Shown here in pieces: positions 14,993-24,099 of a stretch of 62,690 nt of DNA. The translations under genes were made by a program, and so were the position numbers. Positions within the stretch are counted from its first letter, which is position 1. Every line of letters starts with the position of its first letter. Source of the stretch: Paenibacillus nasutitermitis (GTDB lineage: Bacteria; Bacillota; Bacilli; Paenibacillales; Paenibacillaceae); the NCBI RefSeq assembly GCF_014641075.1, contig NZ_BMHP01000015.1, forward strand, positions 1 through 62,690, in the 5' to 3' direction. Below the pieces are notes generated by a model that was given only the letters and a program-made list of their open reading frames with translations, was not told the origin of the DNA and ran no database searches.

Positions 14993-16294
14993 TTATTTAT
15001 TGATAAACCCTTTATAGTGGCGCTTGATCAATTGTGTCTCGATTTGCTTCATCGTATCCAGCGCAACGCCGATAACGATCAGCAGCGAGGTACCGCCGAG
15101 TCTTACGTCAGCTGGCAAATCTGCAATTTTACCGAAGATAACCGGCAAGATCGAGATGAGGGCCAAAAATATGGCTCCACTTAGCGTTATTCTGGACATG
15201 ACCCGGGTAATGTAAGATGAGGTAGGCTTGCCAGGACGGATGCCCGGGATATAACCACCGTTTTTCTTCATTTGGTCCGCCATTTGTACCGGGTTAATCT
15301 GCACAAAGGTATAGAAAAACGTGAATGCCAGAATCAATATTACATACAGTACCATACCGAGAGGCGCGTCATATGTCAAATTATCCTTTACCCATATCGC
15401 CCAGCCATGAGTCGACCAGAACTGAGAAATGGTATACGGGAACATTAGAAGCGATGACGCAAAGATGACCGGAATAACACCTGCTCCGTTCACTTTCAGT
15501 GGAATGTGTGTGGATTGACCGCCGTACATTTTACGTCCAACTACACGTTTAGCATATTGCACCGGTATTTTTCTGATTCCTTGTTGTACGAAGATAACAC
15601 CAACCACGATCGCAATTACAACGATGACGAGAATCGCAACTTTAACGATATTAAGGAAAAGCGCGTCTCCTGCATCAACAAATTCATTTGTGTAAATGGA
15701 TCGAATGTGACTAGGTATGGATGCAACGATACCGGCAAAAATCAGGACCGAAATCCCGTTCCCGATACCCTTCTCCGTAATTTGCTCACCGAGCCACATA
15801 AGGAAGGCTGTACCTGCCGTCAGGATAATCGCAATCATCAGATAATCGCCAAATCCTGCACCTGGAATCATGTCGTACTGGTATTGACGGTTAAACCCAA
15901 TAGCTGTACCGAAACCTTGGATTAAGCCTAGTACGATAGTACCATAACGAGTGATTTGTGCAAGTTTGCGTTTACCATTCTCTCCTTCTTTTGCCCATTC
16001 AGCAAATTTAGGAATGACATCCATCGATAACAATTGCACGATGATAGAAGCCGTAATGTAAGGCATGATTCCAATCGCAAAGATCGAGAATTGGAACAAT
16101 GCTCCCCCAGAGAAGGTATTGAGCAAACCGAACAAATCAGCTCCGGATTGATCAACACTTTTGAATACATCTTTATTGACGCCAGGCACCGGAATAAATG
16201 AACCGATCCGGTAAACGAGCAAGATGAACAATGTGAACAAAATCCGTTTTCGAAGGTCTTCCACTTTCCAAATGTTGGACACGGTCTTGAACAA
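14993..16294 (-). CDS. secY: protein translocase subunit SecY
   Basis: 433 aa with ten hydrophobic helices, the pore-forming channel of the Sec translocon. Plug and loop motifs such as P-V-P-G-V near residue 37 and the cytoplasmic G-I-R-P-G-K-P-T motif are present. The start is TTG, directly after the rplO stop and behind GAGGTG. It partners SecE, encoded at 42.8 kb. Confidence 0.97.
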   Translation of the reverse strand: MFKTVSNIWKVEDLRKRILFTLFILLVYRIGSFIPVPGVNKDVFKSVDQSGADLFGLLNTFSGGALFQFSIFAIGIMPYITASIIVQLLSMDVIPKFAEWAKEGENGKRKLAQITRYGTIVLGLIQGFGTAIGFNRQYQYDMIPGAGFGDYLMIAIILTAGTAFLMWLGEQITEKGIGNGISVLIFAGIVASIPSHIRSIYTNEFVDAGDALFLNIVKVAILVIVVIAIVVGVIFVQQGIRKIPVQYAKRVVGRKMYGGQSTHIPLKVNGAGVIPVIFASSLLMFPYTISQFWSTHGWAIWVKDNLTYDAPLGMVLYVILILAFTFFYTFVQINPVQMADQMKKNGGYIPGIRPGKPTSSYITRVMSRITLSGAIFLALISILPVIFGKIADLPADVRLGGTSLLIVIGVALDTMKQIETQLIKRHYKGFINK

Positions 16295-16735
16295 TTAGAT
16301 CACCTCGGTTTTACCGCCGGCAGCCTGGATTTTCTCTACCGCAGATTGAGAGAATTTGTTTGCTTTTACGGTAAGCTGAACAGTGATATCGCCATTGCCG
16401 AGAACTTTAATGCCGCTCTGCGGGTTTTTGACAATTCCTTGCTCCATAAGCAACTCTGGCGTAATTTCTGTGCCTGCTGCAAAGTTGTTCAACTCATCGA
16501 TGTTCACAATCGCATACTCTTTACGGAATGGGTTGTTAAAGCCGCGCTTAGGAACACGACGATACAACGGGTTTTGACCGCCTTCGAAGCCTGGACGAAC
16601 ACCGCCGCCGGAACGGGCATTCTGACCTTTGTGACCGCGACCAGCCGTTTTACCATTGCCGGTACCGATACCGCGACCTTTACGGAACGCTTCTTTGCGG
16701 GAACCCGGTGCTGATGTGAGTTCATGCAATTTCAT
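16295..16735 (-). CDS. rplO: 50S ribosomal protein L15
   Basis: 146 aa. Glycine- and arginine-rich N-terminal extension (G-R-G-I-G-T-G-N-G-K-T-A-G-R-G-H-K-G) that threads into 23S rRNA, plus the globular C-terminal part. The ATG at 16735 is 11 nt after AAGGAGG; an in-frame GTG at 16747 overlaps that site. Confidence 0.97.
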   Translation of the reverse strand: MKLHELTSAPGSRKEAFRKGRGIGTGNGKTAGRGHKGQNARSGGGVRPGFEGGQNPLYRRVPKRGFNNPFRKEYAIVNIDELNNFAAGTEITPELLMEQGIVKNPQSGIKVLGNGDITVQLTVKANKFSQSAVEKIQAAGGKTEVI

Positions 16736-16785
16736 CGTAGGTTGCACCTCCTTATGATTTCTTGTGCCACAAGTGGCGATATATC

Positions 16786-16965
16786 TTATACTTCTTCAAC
16801 TTTAACCATATGGCTAACAGTGTTTACCATACCGCGGACAGCTGGGTTATCATTGTGGACAACCGATTGCCGAATTTTACGCAGTCCGAGCGATTGAATC
16901 GTTGCACGTTGCTTCTCGTTACGACCAATCAGGCTGCGAACGAGGGTGATTTGCAATTTTGCCAT
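16786..16965 (-). CDS. rpmD: 50S ribosomal protein L30
   Basis: 59 aa, short bacterial L30. It reads M-A-K-L-Q-I-T-L-V-R-S-L-I-G at the start and contains L-G-L-R-K-I and N-P-A-V-R-G-M. It lies between rpsE and rplO with an AAGGGGGG site upstream. Confidence 0.96.
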   Translation of the reverse strand: MAKLQITLVRSLIGRNEKQRATIQSLGLRKIRQSVVHNDNPAVRGMVNTVSHMVKVEEV

Positions 16966-16978
16966 CGTATTCCCCCCC

Positions 16979-17476
16979 TTAACCTAAAAGCTCTTGTACG
17001 GTTTTTCCACGCAATTTGGCAACATCCTCAGCGCGTTTCAGGCGGGAAAGCCCTTCAAGCGTCGCGTTAACCATATTCATGGAGTTCGAAGAACCCAGTG
17101 ATTTTGTAAGAATATCGCCTACACCTGCAAGTTCGAGAACCGCACGAACAGGACCGCCTGCAATCACTCCGGTACCTTCCGATGCCGGTTTGAGCAATAC
17201 GCGTCCTGCGCCAAAATGTCCAAGCACCAGATGCGGGATCGTTGTTTTAACAAGTGGCACGTGGATCAGGTTTTTCTTCGCATCGTCAATGCCTTTGCGG
17301 ATGGCATCCGGAACTTCGCCCGCTTTGCCGATTCCTGCGCCAACATATCCTTTGCCGTCTCCGACAACTACAAGCGCGCTAAAGCTGAAACGGCGTCCGC
17401 CTTTTACTACTTTAGATACGCGGTTGATTTGAACAACTTTTTCAGTCAGTTCTAATGCATTCGGATCTATACGCAA
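16979..17476 (-). CDS. rpsE: 30S ribosomal protein S5
   Basis: 165 aa. N-terminal dsRNA-binding fold with N-R-V-S-K-V-V-K-G-G-R-R-F-S-F and the loop involved in spectinomycin binding (V-V-K-G-G-R), then a second domain with A-G-V-G-D-I-L-T-K-S. Start is TTG, 9 nt after AAGGAGG. Confidence 0.97.
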   Translation of the reverse strand: MRIDPNALELTEKVVQINRVSKVVKGGRRFSFSALVVVGDGKGYVGAGIGKAGEVPDAIRKGIDDAKKNLIHVPLVKTTIPHLVLGHFGAGRVLLKPASEGTGVIAGGPVRAVLELAGVGDILTKSLGSSNSMNMVNATLEGLSRLKRAEDVAKLRGKTVQELLG

Positions 17477-17507
17477 GTCGTTTTACCTCCTTATTAAGGT
17501 TTTTCAA

Positions 17508-17873
17508 TTAGAATTGAAGTCCAGCCTCGCGAGCTGCGTCAGCCAGAGCCTGTATTCTACCATGGTACAAGTAGCCACCGCGATCGAAAACGACATGCTC
17601 AACGCCTTTCGCTTTCGCACGATTCGCGATGAGCTCACCGATTTTACGAGCTGCTTCAACGTTTCCGCCGTTGCTTACATCGGTGATTTCTTTATCCAGC
17701 GTAGAAGCCGATGCAATCGTTACGCCTTGAACATCATCAATCAGTTGTGCATAGATGTGTTTGGAGGAACGGAATACAGCAAGACGCGGACGCTGCTCGG
17801 TTCCATTGATTTTCTTACGAACGCGCAGGTGACGTTTCAAACGCGCTTTGTTTTTATCGCCTTTTGTAATCAT
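17508..17873 (-). CDS. rplR: 50S ribosomal protein L18
   Basis: 121 aa. Basic N-terminus and the core R-P-R-L-A-V-F-R-S-S-K-H-I-Y-A-Q, ending G-R-I-Q-A-L-A-D-A-A-R-E-A-G-L-Q-F. L18 anchors 5S rRNA to the large subunit together with L5. Confidence 0.98.
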   Translation of the reverse strand: MITKGDKNKARLKRHLRVRKKINGTEQRPRLAVFRSSKHIYAQLIDDVQGVTIASASTLDKEITDVSNGGNVEAARKIGELIANRAKAKGVEHVVFDRGGYLYHGRIQALADAAREAGLQF

Positions 17874-17938
17874 TCGTGTACACTCCTTTCCTACTGTCCT
17901 TATGTGATGCTATCCATTAAGCAGCTTTAGCGGGCTGC

Positions 17939-18481
17939 TTATTTTTTCTTACCGGCTTTACCTTCTTTACGAATAATGCGCTCACCTTCGTACTTGATTC
18001 CTTTGCCTTTATACGGCTCTGGTTCACGTACGGAGCGGATTTTCGCAGCAGTTGCGCCAACGAGCTCTTTGTCGATCCCACGAACAATAATCTTGGTGTT
18101 CGTTGGAACGTCAAACTCGATGCCGCCCTCAGGCGTAATTTCAACCGGGTGGGAATAGCCGACGTTAAGAACGACTTTTTCACCAGCTTTGCTTGCACGG
18201 TAACCAACGCCTACCAGCTCCAATGATTTAGAGAAGCCTTCGGTTACGCCACTCACCATGTTTGCGATAATGCTGCGCGTTGTGCCATGCAGGGAGCGGT
18301 GCAATTTATTGTCAGTCGGACGTTCGATTGTAATTACACTGTCCTCCACTACCACCTTCATGTCCTTGTGAAGTGAGCGGCTCAGCGAACCCTTCGGTCC
18401 TTTAATTGTAATAAAGCTGTTGTCCAAGTCGATGTTTACACCACCGGGTACTTGGATCGGTTTACGGCCAATACGAGACAT
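17939..18481 (-). CDS. rplF: 50S ribosomal protein L6
   Basis: 180 aa with two similar alpha/beta halves. S-R-I-G-R-K-P-I start and the conserved E-P-Y-K-G-K-G-I-K-Y near the C-terminus. Lies near the GTPase-associated centre. 30 bp after rpsH. Confidence 0.98.
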   Translation of the reverse strand: MSRIGRKPIQVPGGVNIDLDNSFITIKGPKGSLSRSLHKDMKVVVEDSVITIERPTDNKLHRSLHGTTRSIIANMVSGVTEGFSKSLELVGVGYRASKAGEKVVLNVGYSHPVEITPEGGIEFDVPTNTKIIVRGIDKELVGATAAKIRSVREPEPYKGKGIKYEGERIIRKEGKAGKKK

Positions 18482-18511
18482 TGTTACACCTCCAATCGTT
18501 GTGACAGTTTC

Positions 18512-18910
18512 TTACCAAACGTAGCAGACGACTTCGCCGCCCGATTTCACTTGGCGTGCTTCTTTATCGGTCATAACCCCTTTAGACGTTGAAATGATTG
18601 CCATTCCAAGGCCGCCTAGAACACGAGGGACTTCTGTGCTTTTTGTGTAAACGCGCAGTCCCGGTTTGCTGATACGTTTCAGCCCGGTAATGACACGTTC
18701 TTGATTGGGACCGTATTTCAAGAAGATACGGATAATCCCTTGTTTGCTATCTTCGATATACTCAGCGTCGCGGATAAAGCCCTCGCGTTTCAAAATTTCT
18801 GCGATTTGCTTCTTCACCTTCGAAGCAGGCATTTCAACCGTCTCATGACGCACAACGTTTGCGTTTCGGATACGCGTGAGCATATCAGCAATCGGATCAG
18901 ACATAACCAT
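18512..18910 (-). CDS. rpsH: 30S ribosomal protein S8
   Basis: 132 aa. D-P-I-A-D-M-L-T-R-I-R-N-A and the C-terminal G-G-E-V-V-C-Y-V-W. A primary 16S rRNA binder. ATG at 18910 is 8 nt after AAGGAGG; a second ATG is two codons later. Confidence 0.98.
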   Translation of the reverse strand: MVMSDPIADMLTRIRNANVVRHETVEMPASKVKKQIAEILKREGFIRDAEYIEDSKQGIIRIFLKYGPNQERVITGLKRISKPGLRVYTKSTEVPRVLGGLGMAIISTSKGVMTDKEARQVKSGGEVVCYVW

Positions 18911-18942
18911 TGTGAGAACCTCCTTCCCGATACTTAAGCTGA

Positions 18943-19128
18943 TTACCAGCTTGCTTTTTTAACGCCAGGAATCTGGCCTTTGTATGCTAATTCGCGGAAA
19001 CAAATCCGGCAAATTTTAAACTTTTGCAAAACGGAATGCGGACGGCCGCAACGCTCACAACGCGTATAAGCTTGCACTTTAAATTTCGGTGCGCGCTGCT
19101 GCTTGATCTTCATCGAAGTTTTTGCCAC
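18943..19128 (-). CDS. rpsZ: 30S ribosomal protein S14, type Z (zinc-binding)
   Basis: 61 aa, the short zinc-containing S14. C-x2-C-x12-C-x2-C ligands are visible (C-E-R-C-G-R ... C-R-I-C-F-R). B. subtilis has a separate zinc-free paralogue for zinc limitation; none is seen in this window. Confidence 0.97.
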   Translation of the reverse strand: MAKTSMKIKQQRAPKFKVQAYTRCERCGRPHSVLQKFKICRICFRELAYKGQIPGVKKASW

Positions 19129-19148
19129 TTGGTAGTACCTCCTGTGGA

Positions 19149-19694
19149 TTACTTCGCAAACGGCATGCCCATTTGGGTAAGCAGTTCACGAGCCTCTTCG
19201 TCCGTTTTTGCCGTCGTGACGATGACGACGTCCATACCACGTACTTTATCAACTTTATCATACTCGATTTCCGGGAAGATAAGTTGTTCTTTCAAGCCGA
19301 GTGTATAGTTACCACGACCATCAAACGCTTTGTTCGATACGCCGCGGAAGTCGCGAACGCGTGGAAGCGTTACGTTGAACAGTTTATCAAGGAAATAGTA
19401 CATGCGCTCGCCGCGCAATGTTACTTTAACCCCGATTGGCATATTTTCGCGAAGTTTGAAACCAGCGATGGATTTCTTCGCGCGTGTGACTACCGGCTTT
19501 TGTCCGGAAATCAGACGAAGGTCTTCAACAGCAGTGTCAAGCACTTTGGAGTTGGAAACCGCTTCGCCAACACCCATGTTGATTACGACTTTCTCGATTT
19601 TCGGCACTTGCATGACGGTTGTGTAATCGAATTTCTGCATCAGCGCAGGCGTAATGTCATTCAGGAAACGATCTTTCAATCTTGTTGTAGCCAT
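19149..19694 (-). CDS. rplE: 50S ribosomal protein L5
   Basis: 181 aa. Shows V-V-I-N-M-G-V-G-E-A, F-D-G-R-G-N-Y-T-L-G and M-D-V-V-I-V-T-T-A-K-T-D-E-E-A. Binds 5S rRNA and contacts P-site tRNA. ATG at 19694 is 10 nt after AAGGAGG; the ATG at 19718 is upstream of the site and rejected. Confidence 0.98.
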   Translation of the reverse strand: MATTRLKDRFLNDITPALMQKFDYTTVMQVPKIEKVVINMGVGEAVSNSKVLDTAVEDLRLISGQKPVVTRAKKSIAGFKLRENMPIGVKVTLRGERMYYFLDKLFNVTLPRVRDFRGVSNKAFDGRGNYTLGLKEQLIFPEIEYDKVDKVRGMDVVIVTTAKTDEEARELLTQMGMPFAK

Positions 19695-19726
19695 GTAACG
19701 TGGACCTCCTTTCCGCAATCGGTCAA

Positions 19727-20080
19727 TTAATCAATTACCTCACCGGATACTTTAGCGATCCGGACTTTTTTACCGTTGTCGAGCGTTTTGTATCCGATAC
19801 GGGTTACTTTACCGCTCTTCGGATCGATGTGCATCACATTGGAAACATGAATCGGCGCTTCTTGCTCGATAATTCCACCCTGCGGGTTAGCCTGGGAAGG
19901 ACGAGTATGCTTCTTCACCATGTTGACGCCTTCGATCAGAACGCGATTCTCCCGTGGATACGCGGCGATGACACGGCCTTTCTTGCCTTTGTCTTTGCCG
20001 GTGATGACGATAATCGTGTCGTCTTTCTTGACGTGCAATTTATTGTTATGGGACTCCAACACTTTTTTCAACCGTGGCAT
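19727..20080 (-). CDS. rplX: 50S ribosomal protein L24
   Basis: 117 aa with a KOW motif (D-T-I-I-V-I-T-G-K-D-K-G-K-K-G-R-V). An assembly initiator of the large subunit. The N-terminus is a few residues longer than in B. subtilis. Confidence 0.97.
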   Translation of the reverse strand: MPRLKKVLESHNNKLHVKKDDTIIVITGKDKGKKGRVIAAYPRENRVLIEGVNMVKKHTRPSQANPQGGIIEQEAPIHVSNVMHIDPKSGKVTRIGYKTLDNGKKVRIAKVSGEVID

Positions 20081-20132
20081 GAGTTACACCTCCTGCTTGC
20101 TTGTGATACAAGCCTTTTTTTCTGGGGAAGTC

Positions 20133-20501
20133 TTAAATAACTTCCGGTGCCAGCGATACGATTTTCATAAAGTCACGGTCGCGAAGTTCACGGGCAACTG
20201 GTCCGAAAATACGTGTTCCACGCGGGCTTTTGTCTTCCTTAACGATAACCGCTGCATTCTCATCAAATGCAATGTATGAACCGTCTTTACGGCGAACCGC
20301 ACGCTTCGTACGAACGATAACCGCTTTGACAACATCACCTTTTTTGACAACGCCACCTGGTGTTGCTTGTTTAACGGAACAAACGATCAAATCGCCGATA
20401 TGGCCTACTCGACGTCCTGTACCGCCCAGAACACGAATACACATCAATTCTTTCGCGCCAGAGTTGTCAGCAACCGCTAAACGCGTAAATGGTTGAATCA
20501 T
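20133..20501 (-). CDS. rplN: 50S ribosomal protein L14
   Basis: 122 aa. A-D-N-S-G-A-K-E-L-M-C-I-R-V-L-G and a C-terminal R-D-R-D-F-M-K-I-V-S-L-A-P-E-V-I. It sits at the subunit interface, where RsfS also docks. Confidence 0.98.
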   Translation of the reverse strand: MIQPFTRLAVADNSGAKELMCIRVLGGTGRRVGHIGDLIVCSVKQATPGGVVKKGDVVKAVIVRTKRAVRRKDGSYIAFDENAAVIVKEDKSPRGTRIFGPVARELRDRDFMKIVSLAPEVI

Positions 20502-20544
20502 TTCAACGTCCTCCTTCCGTCCAAATGCTTATGAACAAGCATTT

Positions 20545-20808
20545 TTACAAAATAATAGCTGCTTCAACGATTTCGACAAGGCGGAACCGTTTATCTTTTG
20601 AAAGCGGACGAGTCTCCATAACCTTGACAGTATCGCCAATTTTCGCCTGGTTGTTCTCATCATGTGCTTTAAATTTTTTCGTGTATTTGATGCGTTTATG
20701 GTAAAGATCATGTTTTTTGTAGGTTTCTACAGCAATCACGATAGTCTTATCCATTTTGTCGCTCACGACTTTTCCGATTTGAACTTTGCGCGCATTACGT
20801 TCGCTCAT
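20545..20808 (-). CDS. rpsQ: 30S ribosomal protein S17
   Basis: 87 aa OB-fold primary 16S binder. G-K-V-V-S-D-K-M-D-K-T-I-V-I and E-T-R-P-L-S-K-D-K-R are diagnostic. Confidence 0.98.
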   Translation of the reverse strand: MSERNARKVQIGKVVSDKMDKTIVIAVETYKKHDLYHKRIKYTKKFKAHDENNQAKIGDTVKVMETRPLSKDKRFRLVEIVEAAIIL

Positions 20809-20863
20809 TGTTCATCCTCCTTTCTTACGATAGAACTTGCGTTATCGTTCCCGGATCCTAAAC

Positions 20864-21064
20864 TTAACTAGTGATACCGAGTTCTCTTTCACGAAGAATG
20901 GTTTTAGCACGAGCGATATCCTTCCGCACATCACGAATACGTGTCGGATTTTCCAATTGACCGGTGGCCAACTGAAAACGAAGGTTAAAAAGCTCCTCTT
21001 TAAAACCATTTACTTTTTGTTCAAGTTCAGCAGAGGTTAGGTTGCGAAATTCATTAGCTTTCAT
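20864..21064 (-). CDS. rpmC: 50S ribosomal protein L29
   Basis: 66 aa coiled helical protein at the exit tunnel. M-K-A-N-E-F-R-N-L start and R-F-Q-L-A-T-G-Q-L-E-N core. Its ATG overlaps the end of rplP by 11 bp, so the two are translationally coupled. Confidence 0.97.
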   Translation of the reverse strand: MKANEFRNLTSAELEQKVNGFKEELFNLRFQLATGQLENPTRIRDVRKDIARAKTILRERELGITS

Positions 21065-21488
21065 TTGCTTCACCACCCACTTCTTCACGTTTCACGAACT
21101 TCGTTTTGACTGGAAGCTTGTGAGCGGCAAGACGCATGGCTTCACGGGCGACTTCTTCCGAAACACCTGCAAGCTCAAACATGACTTTGCCGGGCTTAAC
21201 AACAGCAACCCACTTCTCCACGTTACCTTTACCGCTACCCATACGAACTTCAAGCGGCTTCTGTGTAATTGGCTTAGCAGGGAATATCTTGATCCAAACT
21301 TTACCGCCCCGTTTGATGTAACGAGTCATCGCAATACGGGCAGCTTCGATTTGACGGTTCGTAATCCATGATGGCTCTACCGCTTGCAGGCCGTATTCAC
21401 CGAAGTGAACTTCCGTACCGCCCTTAGCGCGACCTTTCATGTGACCGCGTTGTTGTTTACGATGTTTAACACGTTTTGGTACCAACAT
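21054..21488 (-). CDS. rplP: 50S ribosomal protein L16
   Basis: 144 aa. M-L-V-P-K-R-V-K-H-R-K-Q-Q-R start and G-S-G-K-G-N-V-E-K-W-V-A-V-V-K-P-G. It contacts A-site tRNA near the peptidyl transferase centre. ATG at 21488 follows AAGGAGG. Confidence 0.98.
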   Translation of the reverse strand: MLVPKRVKHRKQQRGHMKGRAKGGTEVHFGEYGLQAVEPSWITNRQIEAARIAMTRYIKRGGKVWIKIFPAKPITQKPLEVRMGSGKGNVEKWVAVVKPGKVMFELAGVSEEVAREAMRLAAHKLPVKTKFVKREEVGGEANES

Positions 21489-21490
21489 GA

Positions 21491-22159
21491 TTAGTTGCCT
21501 CCTTCCTGGGGAGCAGCAGCTTTCTTCTTCGTAGGAAGGATTTCGCCACGATAGATCCATACTTTTACGCCGATCAGGCCATAAGTAGTATGGGCTTCAG
21601 CTGTACCATAGTCAATATCCGCACGAAGCGTATGAAGAGGTACTGTGCCTTCGCTGTATCCTTCCGAACGCGCAATTTCTGCACCGCCCAGACGACCGCT
21701 GACTGCTGTTTTAATTCCTTTTGCTCCGGAACGAATCGTCCGTTGAATCGATTGTTTCATTGCACGACGGAACGACACACGACGCTCAAGCTGTTGTGCA
21801 ATGCTCTCTGCAACAAGAATCGCATCCAATTCGGGATGTTTGATCTCGGAGATGTTGATGTGAATTTTTTTGCCTTTAGCGATTTTAGCAAGTTCGGAGC
21901 GAAGGTTCTCAACCTCGGAGCCGCCTTTACCAATAACCATACCAGGCTTGGCAGTATAGATTGTTACGTTAACGCGATTTGCAGCACGCTCGATTTCAAA
22001 GCGGGATACAGCCGCGTCTCTCAATTTGTTCTTGAGATACTCACGGATTTTAACATCTTCCATAAGCAGCTCGCCGAAATCCTTGCCTGCGAACCATTTG
22101 GATTCCCAGTCACGGATAATACCGATACGTAGACCAACCGGATTTACCTTTTGTCCCAC
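21491..22159 (-). CDS. rpsC: 30S ribosomal protein S3
   Basis: 222 aa. G-Q-K-V-N-P-V-G-L-R-I-G start, KH domain with V-I-G-K-G-G-S-E-V, and C-terminal G-V-K-V-W-I-Y-R-G-E. Part of the mRNA entry tunnel. GTG start at 22159, 8 nt after AAGGAGG; the in-frame ATG upstream lies in rplV. Confidence 0.97.
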   Translation of the reverse strand: MGQKVNPVGLRIGIIRDWESKWFAGKDFGELLMEDVKIREYLKNKLRDAAVSRFEIERAANRVNVTIYTAKPGMVIGKGGSEVENLRSELAKIAKGKKIHINISEIKHPELDAILVAESIAQQLERRVSFRRAMKQSIQRTIRSGAKGIKTAVSGRLGGAEIARSEGYSEGTVPLHTLRADIDYGTAEAHTTYGLIGVKVWIYRGEILPTKKKAAAPQEGGN

Positions 22160-22172
22160 ACGTTGTCCCTCC

Positions 22173-22508
22173 TTATTTTTCGGATACCACCAATGTAATG
22201 TGGCTGGTTCTTTTATTAATCCGACTTGCACGACCCATGGCGCGCGGACGGAAACGTTTCATTGTTGGCCCTTGGTTAACAAAAACCTGAGCGACGACCA
22301 GTTTGTTAATGTCCAACTGGTAGTTGTGCTCCGCATTTGCAATAGCGGAGTTAAGCAGCTTCTCCACGATTGGGGAAGCGGATTTTGGCGTATGACGCAA
22401 AATCGCAATTGCTTCGCCGACTTGCTTGCCGCGAATCAAATCCACAACCAGCTGTGCTTTGCGAGGTGCAATGCGGACGTGATTAGCGCTCGCTTTAGCT
22501 TCTTGCAT
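22173..22508 (-). CDS. rplV: 50S ribosomal protein L22
   Basis: 111 aa. A-P-R-K-A-Q-L-V-V-D-L-I-R-G-K and the hairpin G-P-T-M-K-R-F-R-P-R-A-M-G-R-A that lines the exit tunnel, a site where macrolide resistance changes occur in other bacteria. ATG at 22508 follows GGAGG. Confidence 0.97.
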   Translation of the reverse strand: MQEAKASANHVRIAPRKAQLVVDLIRGKQVGEAIAILRHTPKSASPIVEKLLNSAIANAEHNYQLDINKLVVAQVFVNQGPTMKRFRPRAMGRASRINKRTSHITLVVSEK

Positions 22509-22552
22509 GGTTGAACCTCCTCTCGATCGATCATCCAAAAACTTGTTATTGA

Positions 22553-22834
22553 TTAACGACGGCCTGTCTTCTTGTCGTCGTCACCATGGCCTTTATATAC
22601 ACGCGTCGGTGCAAACTCACCGAGTTTGTGACCAACCATATCTTCCGTTACATAAACCGGCACATGCTTACGACCGTCATAAACAGCGAATGTATGTCCG
22701 ATGAATTGTGGGAAAATAGTAGAACGGCGAGACCACGTTTTAACAACCGTTTTCTTGTCCGCTTCATTCAGCACTTCAACTTTTTTGAGCAGGTAACCGT
22801 CAATAAACGGTCCTTTTTTCAAACTGCGACCCAT
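22553..22834 (-). CDS. rpsS: 30S ribosomal protein S19
   Basis: 93 aa. M-G-R-S-L-K-K-G-P-F start, W-S-R-R-S-T-I-F-P, and G-H-K-L-G-E-F-A-P-T-R. Partner of S13 in the 30S head. ATG at 22834 is preceded by GGGAGG. Confidence 0.98.
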   Translation of the reverse strand: MGRSLKKGPFIDGYLLKKVEVLNEADKKTVVKTWSRRSTIFPQFIGHTFAVYDGRKHVPVYVTEDMVGHKLGEFAPTRVYKGHGDDDKKTGRR

Positions 22835-22861
22835 AGATGATCCTCCCTTCACGCTGGCTTT

Positions 22862-22883
22862 GCGTGACGCACCCGCGTCACGC
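22862..22883. other. perfect hairpin in the rplB-rpsS gap
   Basis: GCGTGACGC and GCGTCACGC form a 9-bp perfect stem with an ACCC loop. There is no U-tract, so it is not a normal terminator. It may be an RNA-processing or transcript-stability element, or a mutational hotspot. Confidence 0.6.
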
Positions 22884-22902
22884 GGCGGCGCTCATGCACC
22901 TA

Positions 22903-23733
22903 TTACTTCGTACGGCCACGAACAATATACTGGCTTGATGCTTTTTTCTTCTTACGCGTTTTGTAGCCAAGGGTTGGCTTGCCCCAAGGAGACATTGGCG
23001 ATTTACGACCGATTGGAGCGCGGCCTTCACCACCACCATGCGGGTGATCGTTCGGGTTCATAACTACGCCACGCACTTCAGGACGTTTGCCGAGCCAACG
23101 GGAACGGCCGGCTTTACCGATTTTCACGAGCTCGTGATCTTCGTTGCCAACAGAACCGATTGTTGCACGGCAGGTTTTCAGAATGCGGCGAACTTCACCA
23201 GAGGACAAACGGATAACCGCATAGTTGTCTTCTTTACCGAGAAGCTGAGCTTCTGTACCAGCGGCACGAACCAGCTGTCCGCCTTTGCCAGGCTTCATCT
23301 CGATATTGTGGATAACTGTACCAACCGGAATGTTTTCCAGGGGCAGTGCGTTACCGATTTTGATATCTGCGTCTGCGCCTGACACGATTTTAGTGCCGAC
23401 TTTCAGACCTTTTGGAGCAATGATGTAGCTTTTTGCGCCATCCACATAGTGGATAAGTGCGATGTTCGAGGTACGGTTCGGATCGTATTCGATCGTTGCA
23501 ACATTACCTACGATACCATCTTTGTTACGTTTAAAGTCGATGATCCGGTATTTACGTTTATGGCCGCCACCATGGTGACGAACCGTGATTTTGCCTTGAT
23601 TATTGCGTCCGGCTTTTTTGAAAAGCGGAGCAAGCAGCGATTTCTCCGGTGTGCTTGTCGTGATTTCTTCGAACGTCGAAACAGACATATTACGACGAGC
23701 CGGAGATGTCGGTTTATACTTCTTGACTGGCAC
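22903..23733 (-). CDS. rplB: 50S ribosomal protein L2
   Basis: 276 aa, full length. Y-K-P-T-S-P-A-R-R start, K-S-Y-I-I-A-P-K-G-L, and the C-terminal loop H-P-H-G-G-G-E-G-R with the histidine needed near the peptidyl transferase centre. Confidence 0.98.
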   Translation of the reverse strand: MPVKKYKPTSPARRNMSVSTFEEITTSTPEKSLLAPLFKKAGRNNQGKITVRHHGGGHKRKYRIIDFKRNKDGIVGNVATIEYDPNRTSNIALIHYVDGAKSYIIAPKGLKVGTKIVSGADADIKIGNALPLENIPVGTVIHNIEMKPGKGGQLVRAAGTEAQLLGKEDNYAVIRLSSGEVRRILKTCRATIGSVGNEDHELVKIGKAGRSRWLGKRPEVRGVVMNPNDHPHGGGEGRAPIGRKSPMSPWGKPTLGYKTRKKKKASSQYIVRGRTK

Positions 23734-23808
23734 TTCGATTCCCTCCTTAACCGTTATGTTACGGCATAGCTGATTGCTGGAGGCTCGTTAAAGCCTCTGC
23801 CTGTTCTA

Positions 23809-24099
23809 TTATACCGTTTCAAAAAATTCCAGTTCATTGCTTTCTGCGCTCAATTGCACAATTGCCTTCTTCCACTCGGATGTATATCCGCTGTGGCGGC
23901 CTTGGCGTTTCGGTTTACCCGGTACGCGCATCGTGTTTACGCTGGAAACTTTGACTTTGAAAATTTGTTGAATGGCATCTTTGATTTCCGTTTTGTTCGC
24001 GCGAATATCCACTTCGAACACATAACGTTTATTTGCCATAAAGTCACTTGTTTGTTCCGTGATAATCGGGCGCTTGATAATATCGCGTGGATTTTTCAT
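23809..24099 (-). CDS. rplW: 50S ribosomal protein L23
   Basis: 96 aa. I-K-R-P-I-I-T-E-Q-T start and K-V-S-S-V-N-T-M motif. Exit-tunnel docking site for trigger factor and SRP. Its ATG shares one base with the rplD stop. Confidence 0.97.
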   Translation of the reverse strand: MKNPRDIIKRPIITEQTSDFMANKRYVFEVDIRANKTEIKDAIQQIFKVKVSSVNTMRVPGKPKRQGRHSGYTSEWKKAIVQLSAESNELEFFETV

